NCBI GenBank assembly: GCA_023614405.1
Contig: CM042689.1
Span: forward strand, 282,169,533-282,233,532
DNA: 64,000 bases
DNA from: Avena insularis
Lineage: Eukaryota > Streptophyta > Magnoliopsida > Poales > Poaceae
Reading direction: 5' to 3'
Position numbers and translations under genes: made by a program. Shown here piece by piece: positions 59,837 through 64,000 of this stretch. Below the pieces are notes generated by a model. That model was not told the origin of the DNA, searched no databases, and saw only the letters and a program-made list of their open reading frames with translations. The stretch's first letter is position 1, and the number at the start of each line of letters is the position of its first letter.

Positions 59837-59841
59837 CAGGT
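59837..59841. repeat. Right target-site duplication of the 6.25-kb solo LTR
   Basis: CAGGT, identical to 53578-53582. Confidence 0.9.
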
Positions 59842-59879
59842 TATCCAGTACGAATACTTGAAGAAAGAGCATTTCAGAA
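59842..59879 (-). mobile_element. Last remnant of X internal-2
   Basis: TATCCAGTACGAATACTTG matches 4772-4790 with one change; the match ends near 59879, where tandem-array sequence begins. Confidence 0.7.
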
Positions 59880-60128
59880 GTGGAGTGGTTCCATGTGCTG
59901 AGCAGCGAGGGGGAATCTAGGGTTGGAAGCCATGTTAACTCACACTCGATAGACATCCTGGTGGTGCTTGGGTGCCAAAGGACTTGGTATGCCATGCCTA
60001 TGATTTTATGAGGGAAGTGGGTCACATGCAAGGGATCTAGGAGCCGTTTTCACATTTTTTATTTGTTTTAGATATTGTTTGGTGCTACCCAAGAAAACGA
60101 CAAAACCCGCTGGCGGCCGCGACAACGT
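59880..60128. repeat. Partial tandem-array monomer (left of CACTA)
   Basis: Begins at TGGAGTGGTTCCATG, inside the monomer as seen at 61689 and 62985, and runs to the GCGGCCGCGACAACG segment, where the CACTA end interrupts it. Confidence 0.85.
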
Positions 60129-61052
60129 CACTACTAGGAAAATGTCCATTCGTGGCGCACCTGAAAAGAACATCCGTGGCGCACTAGCTGTGCGCCACTG
60201 GCCTCGCGGTACGGATATCTCTTACCCGTAGCGCACTGCCTGGTGCGCTACGGTTATCTCGAGATAGGTGTGGCGCACTACCAGGTGCGCCACGGGTAGG
60301 GGTACAGGGTGCGCCACAGATGTGTTTTTCAAAAAACAAAAAAATATGCAAAAAGCACCCTCATTTTGAATTGCAAAATCAATCGGGTCCGTGCATCGCC
60401 GCCGTCGTGTCACCTCACCGGAGCATGGCCGTGGCCACGACCTACCACCGCAGGGAGGTGCGGGAGGCCGTGGCTGCTCTAGTCCTCGCCGGCGTCGAGG
60501 TGGTAGGAAGGGTGTGGTTGGATAAAGGTAGGAAGAGAGGGAGGGAGGAAGAGAGGGAGGAAGGGAGGTCGGTGAGGAGTAGGATGCCGCCGTCGCCCGT
60601 TGTCACTGCGAGGAGGAGGAGAAGGAGGCCGCCGTTGTGTCACCATCGCCTGTTGTCACTGCGAGGAGGAGGAGAAGGAGGATGCCGTCGCGCCGTCACT
60701 GCAAGGAGAGGAGAAGGCGAAGGAGGAGAAGGAAAAGGAGAAGGAGGAGAAGGAAAAGGAGAAGGAGAAGGAAGAAGGAGAAGGGAGAAGGGAGAAGGAA
60801 GAAGGAAGAAGGAAGAAGGAGAAGGGAAAGGGAGAGGGAAAAGGGGAAGGGAAAAGGGGAAAGGAAAAGGTAGGAGGGCGGGGATTCAAATTTTGAATCC
60901 CGCCCAACTTACTCGTAGTGCACTAGGTGGTGGTGCGCTACGGGTAAGTTCCCTCTATTTTTTTCTGCAGGAAAAAACAGTCTTTTAACCGTAAATTTTT
61001 ACTCTTTTCGAATTTTGAAAATCTAAATAATCGCTAAACGACCGTATGCAAA
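60129..61052 (+). mobile_element. Truncated CACTA DNA transposon
   Basis: The left end CACTACTAGGAAAATG is a CACTA terminal repeat. Next to it stand subterminal repeats in both directions (GTGGCGCAC, GTGCGCCAC, GTAGCGCAC), which recur near the right side (60915-60945). No matching terminal repeat is found on the right, and tandem-array sequence resumes near 61053. The middle (60440-60890) is a GA/GGA-rich purine tract; its frames (for example 60320-60988) are low-complexity and not taken as genes. No transposase is present, so it is non-autonomous or internally deleted. Confidence 0.75.
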
Positions 61053-64000
61053 AGTTGCGAGCGGAGGGGGGAATATAGGGTTGGAAGCCATGTTAACTCA
61101 CACTCGATAGACATCCTGGTGGTGCCTTGGGTGCCATAGGACCTGGTATGCCCTGCCTATGATTTTATTAAGTCAGTGGGTCACATGCAAGGTCTCGAGG
61201 AGCCATTTTCACCTTTTCTTTATTTTTAAATTTTGTTTGGTGCTGCCCAAGAAAATGGCGAAACCCGCCGGCGGCCGCGTCAATATGACAGTCGGTGCAA
61301 TCTTGGACCCAGGCATGCATCCAGCCTAGGTACCCCGTGGGGAATCGCAAATCATTTTTCCCCGAAAATTGAGAGTGTCTTATAGGGTACATACAGTTAG
61401 AAACCACATTTATCGAGCCGTAAATAAAACAAATAAAGTATATGCCTACACCACGAGATAAATACCCACCTCCCGGGAATGGCCATGCACCATGGTGTAG
61501 CATGCGTGGAAATTTACTCGGGCCCATGAGCCCACCCTAATATTGCACCTCCTTTGGGAAAACACCGGTTTTTCGGGTTCAGAAAATTGAAAGTCGAGAT
61601 TTCTCCAAAGCACCATGAAATATCTACTTGGAGAAGTCGGATGCGATGCCGAGAGGGACATAGGTGCCGGGTTTGGGCTCAATCCATGGAGTGGTTCCAT
61701 GTTCTGGGCAGCGATGGGGAATCTAGGGTTGGGAGCCATGTTAAGTCACACTCGATAGACATCCTGGTGGTGCCTTGGGTGCCAAAAGACCTGGTATGTC
61801 CTTCCTATGATTTTATGAGGGCAGTGGATCACATGCAAGGGCTCCAGGAGCCGTTTTCACGTTTTTTTATTTTTTTAGATTTTGTCTGGTGCTGCCCACT
61901 AAAATGGCGAAACCCGCTGGCGGCTATGGCAACGCAACGGTCGGTGAAATCTTCGACCCAGGCATGCATCCAGCCTAGGTACCCCATGGGGCACCCCAAA
62001 TCATTTTCCCCGAAAATTGAGTGTCTTATAGGGTACATAGAGTTAGAAACCGCATTTACCGGGCCGTAAGTCAAAAAAATACAGTATATGCCTGCACCAC
62101 GAGATAAATACCCACCTTCCAGGAATGGCCATGCACCATGGTGTAGCATGCGCGAAAATTTCCTCGGGCCCATGGGAATGCAATAATCTTGCACCTCCTT
62201 TGGAAAAACATCGGTTTTCCGTTTCAGAAAATGGAAAGTCGAGATTTCTCCAATGCACCACGAAATATCTATTTGGAGAAGTCGCTTGCGATATCGAGAG
62301 GTAGCTAGGTGTCAGGTTTGGGCTCAATCCATGGATTCGTTCCAAGTTCTAGGCAGCGAAGGGGGCAATCTAGGGCTGGAATCCATCTTAACTCACACTC
62401 GATAGACATGATGGTGGTTCCTTGGGTTCCATATGACCTGGTATGCCCTGCCTATGATATCATGAGGGTAGTGGGTCACATGCAAGGGCTCGAGTAGCCG
62501 TTTTCACCTTTTGTTTATTTTTTAGATTTTGTTTGGTGCTGCACAAGAAAAAGGCAAAACCAGCCGGTGGCCGCGGCAATATGACGGTCGGTGCAATCTT
62601 GGACCTAGGCATGCATCCAGCCTAGGTACCCCATGGGGCACCCCAAACCATTTTTCCCCGAAAATTGAGAGTGTCTTATAGGGTACATACAGTTAGAAAC
62701 CGCATTTACCAGGCCGTAATTCAAAAAAAAAACAATTATGCCTACACCACAAGATAAATACCCACCTCCCGGGAATGGCCATGCACGATGGTGTAGCATG
62801 CCTAGAAATTGCCTCGGGCCCATGGGCACGCCCTAATCTTGCACCTCCTTTGGGAAAACTCCGGTTTTTCAGGTTCAGGAAATGGAAAGTCGAGATTTCT
62901 CCAAAGCACCACGAAATCTCTAGTTGGAGAAGTCGCTTGCGATGCCGAGAGGGAGCTAGGTGCCGGGTTTGGGCTCAATCCATGGAGTGGTTCCATGTTC
63001 TAGGCAGCGAGGGGGAAATATAGGGTTGGAAGCCATGTTAACTCACACTCGATAGACATCCTGGTGGTGTCTTGGGTGCCAACGGACCTGGTATGCCCTG
63101 ACTATGATTTTATGAGGACAGTGGGTCACATGCAAGGTCTCGAGGAGCCATTTTCACCTTTTCTTTATTTTTTTGATTTTGTTTGTTGCTGCCCAAGAAA
63201 ACCCATGAAACTGGCCGATCGGTGCAATCTTGGACCCAGGCATGCATCCAGCCTAGGTACCCCATGGAGCATCGCAAATCATTTTTTCCCCGAAAATTGA
63301 GAGTGTCTTATAGGGTACATATACAGTTAGAAACCACATTTATCGGGCCGTAACTGAAAAAAAATAAAGTATATGCCTACACCACGAGATAAATACCCAC
63401 CTCTCGGGGATGACCATGCACCATGGTGTAGCATGCGTGGAAATTGCCTCGGGCCCATGGGAGCGCAATAATCTTGCACCTCCTTTGGGAAAACACCGGT
63501 TTTTCGGTTTCAGAAAATGGAAAGTCAAGATTTCTCCAAAGCACCACGAAATAACTAGTTGGAGAAGTCACTTGCATTATCGAGAGGGACCAAGGTGCCG
63601 GGTTTGGGCTCAATCCATGGAGTGTTCCCCTGTTCTGGGCAGCGAAGGGGGGAATCTAGGCTTGGAAGCCATGTTAAATCACACTCGATAGACATCCTGG
63701 TGGTGCCTTGGGTGCCATAGGACCTGGTATGCCCTGCCTATGATTTTATGAGGGCAGTGGGTCACATGCAAGGGCTCGAGGACCGTTTTCACCTTTTATT
63801 TATTTTTTAGATTTTGTTTGGTCCTGCCCAAGAAAATGGCAAAACCCGCCGGCGGCCGCGGCAATATGATGGTCGGTGCAATCTTCGACCCAGACATGCA
63901 TCCAGCCTAGGTACCCCATGGGGCATCCCAAACCATTTTTCCTCAAAAATTGAGAGTGTCTTATAGGGTACATACAGTTAGAAACCGCATTTACCGGGAC
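61053..64000. repeat. Tandem array of a roughly 650-bp monomer
   Basis: The landmark GCATGCATCCAGCCTAGG occurs at 61313, 61962, 62609, 63240 and, with one change, 63894: spacings 649, 647, 631 and 654 bp. Each unit carries the same order of blocks (CAGCGAGGGGGAATC, CACTCGATAGACATCCTGG, CCCGAAAATTGAGAGTG, GAATGGCCATGCACCATGG). Monomers differ by scattered substitutions and small indels, and the unit at 63190-63225 lacks part of the GCCGGCGGCCGC segment. The array runs off the window. Overlapping ORFs of 60-170 aa recur in register but are disrupted in some units. I cannot match it to a named satellite. Confidence 0.92.

Noticed and set aside
60320..60988. 222-aa ORF in the CACTA element
   Set aside because: Mostly Arg/Glu/Gly/Lys from a GGA/GAA tract, with equally open frames beside it; no transposase motif.
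61168..63691. 60-171-aa ORFs recurring in each tandem monomer
   Set aside because: Overlapping frames on both strands recur because the DNA is tandemly repeated; several units interrupt them.
61053..64000. CRISPR-like array
   Set aside because: Units are about 650 bp with no spacer-repeat alternation; this is plant satellite-type DNA.

Overview
The window is a stack of transposable elements from a large grass genome, most likely Triticeae-like. That guess rests on the BARE/Angela-type Copia polyprotein, a grass Tat-lineage Gypsy element with a PF04195-type antisense gene, several chromoviruses with long LTRs, a CACTA fragment and a long-period tandem array. I see no convincing host gene, rRNA, tRNA or CRISPR. 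Every recognisable coding region is retroelement gag, pol or an accessory ORF, and nearly all are broken.

Layout, outermost (oldest) to innermost. (1) A decayed Ty3/Gypsy chromovirus, called X here, lies on the minus strand as LTR-A / internal-1 / LTR-B / internal-2. LTR-A is 2796-2984 and is cut on its left by another LTR, Y, at 1-2795. Internal-1 is 2985-6403. LTR-B is split into 6411-7117, 36001-37164 and 50271-51805. Internal-2 is 51806-53582 and 59842-59879. (2) LTR-B is split by a Tekay-type chromovirus (outer Tekay, 7118-35995, minus, LTRs about 3.19 kb) and by a Tat-lineage Gypsy element (37165-50265, minus, LTRs about 0.49 kb). (3) Outer Tekay is split by a BARE/Angela-like Copia element (12619-20922, minus, inserted in the RT) and by a second Tekay copy (21960-29822, plus, inserted at the gag/protease junction). 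(4) The left LTR of the Tat element holds a 1.3-kb solo Copia-type LTR (37415-38713). (5) Internal-2 of X is split by a 6.25-kb solo LTR (53583-59836). (6) From about 59880 to the window end runs a tandem array of a roughly 650-bp monomer, interrupted by a truncated CACTA element (60129 to about 61052). Target-site duplications could be read for six of the insertions: three perfect, three with one mismatch.

The most unusual structure is the inner Tekay insertion. It has a perfect AGAAT duplication, but both of its ends are the same LTR end (U5) in inverted orientation, and its 5' LTR, PBS and gag start are missing. This is what fold-back of minus-strand cDNA onto its own 5' end would give. 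Other notable points: a conserved candidate leader intron inside the long LTRs of three distinct LTR types; pre-gag ORFs, one coiled-coil-like, each starting right after an acceptor-like sequence; a five-exon antisense gene in the Tat element; a 175-bp tandem repeat beside it; and a perfectly length-matched 246-bp inverted repeat inside the solo long LTR.

The elements do not work together as one system. Each carries its own LTR promoter, priming site and replication genes, and the window records successive insertions. All coordinates and similarities were read by eye; no alignment or database search was run.
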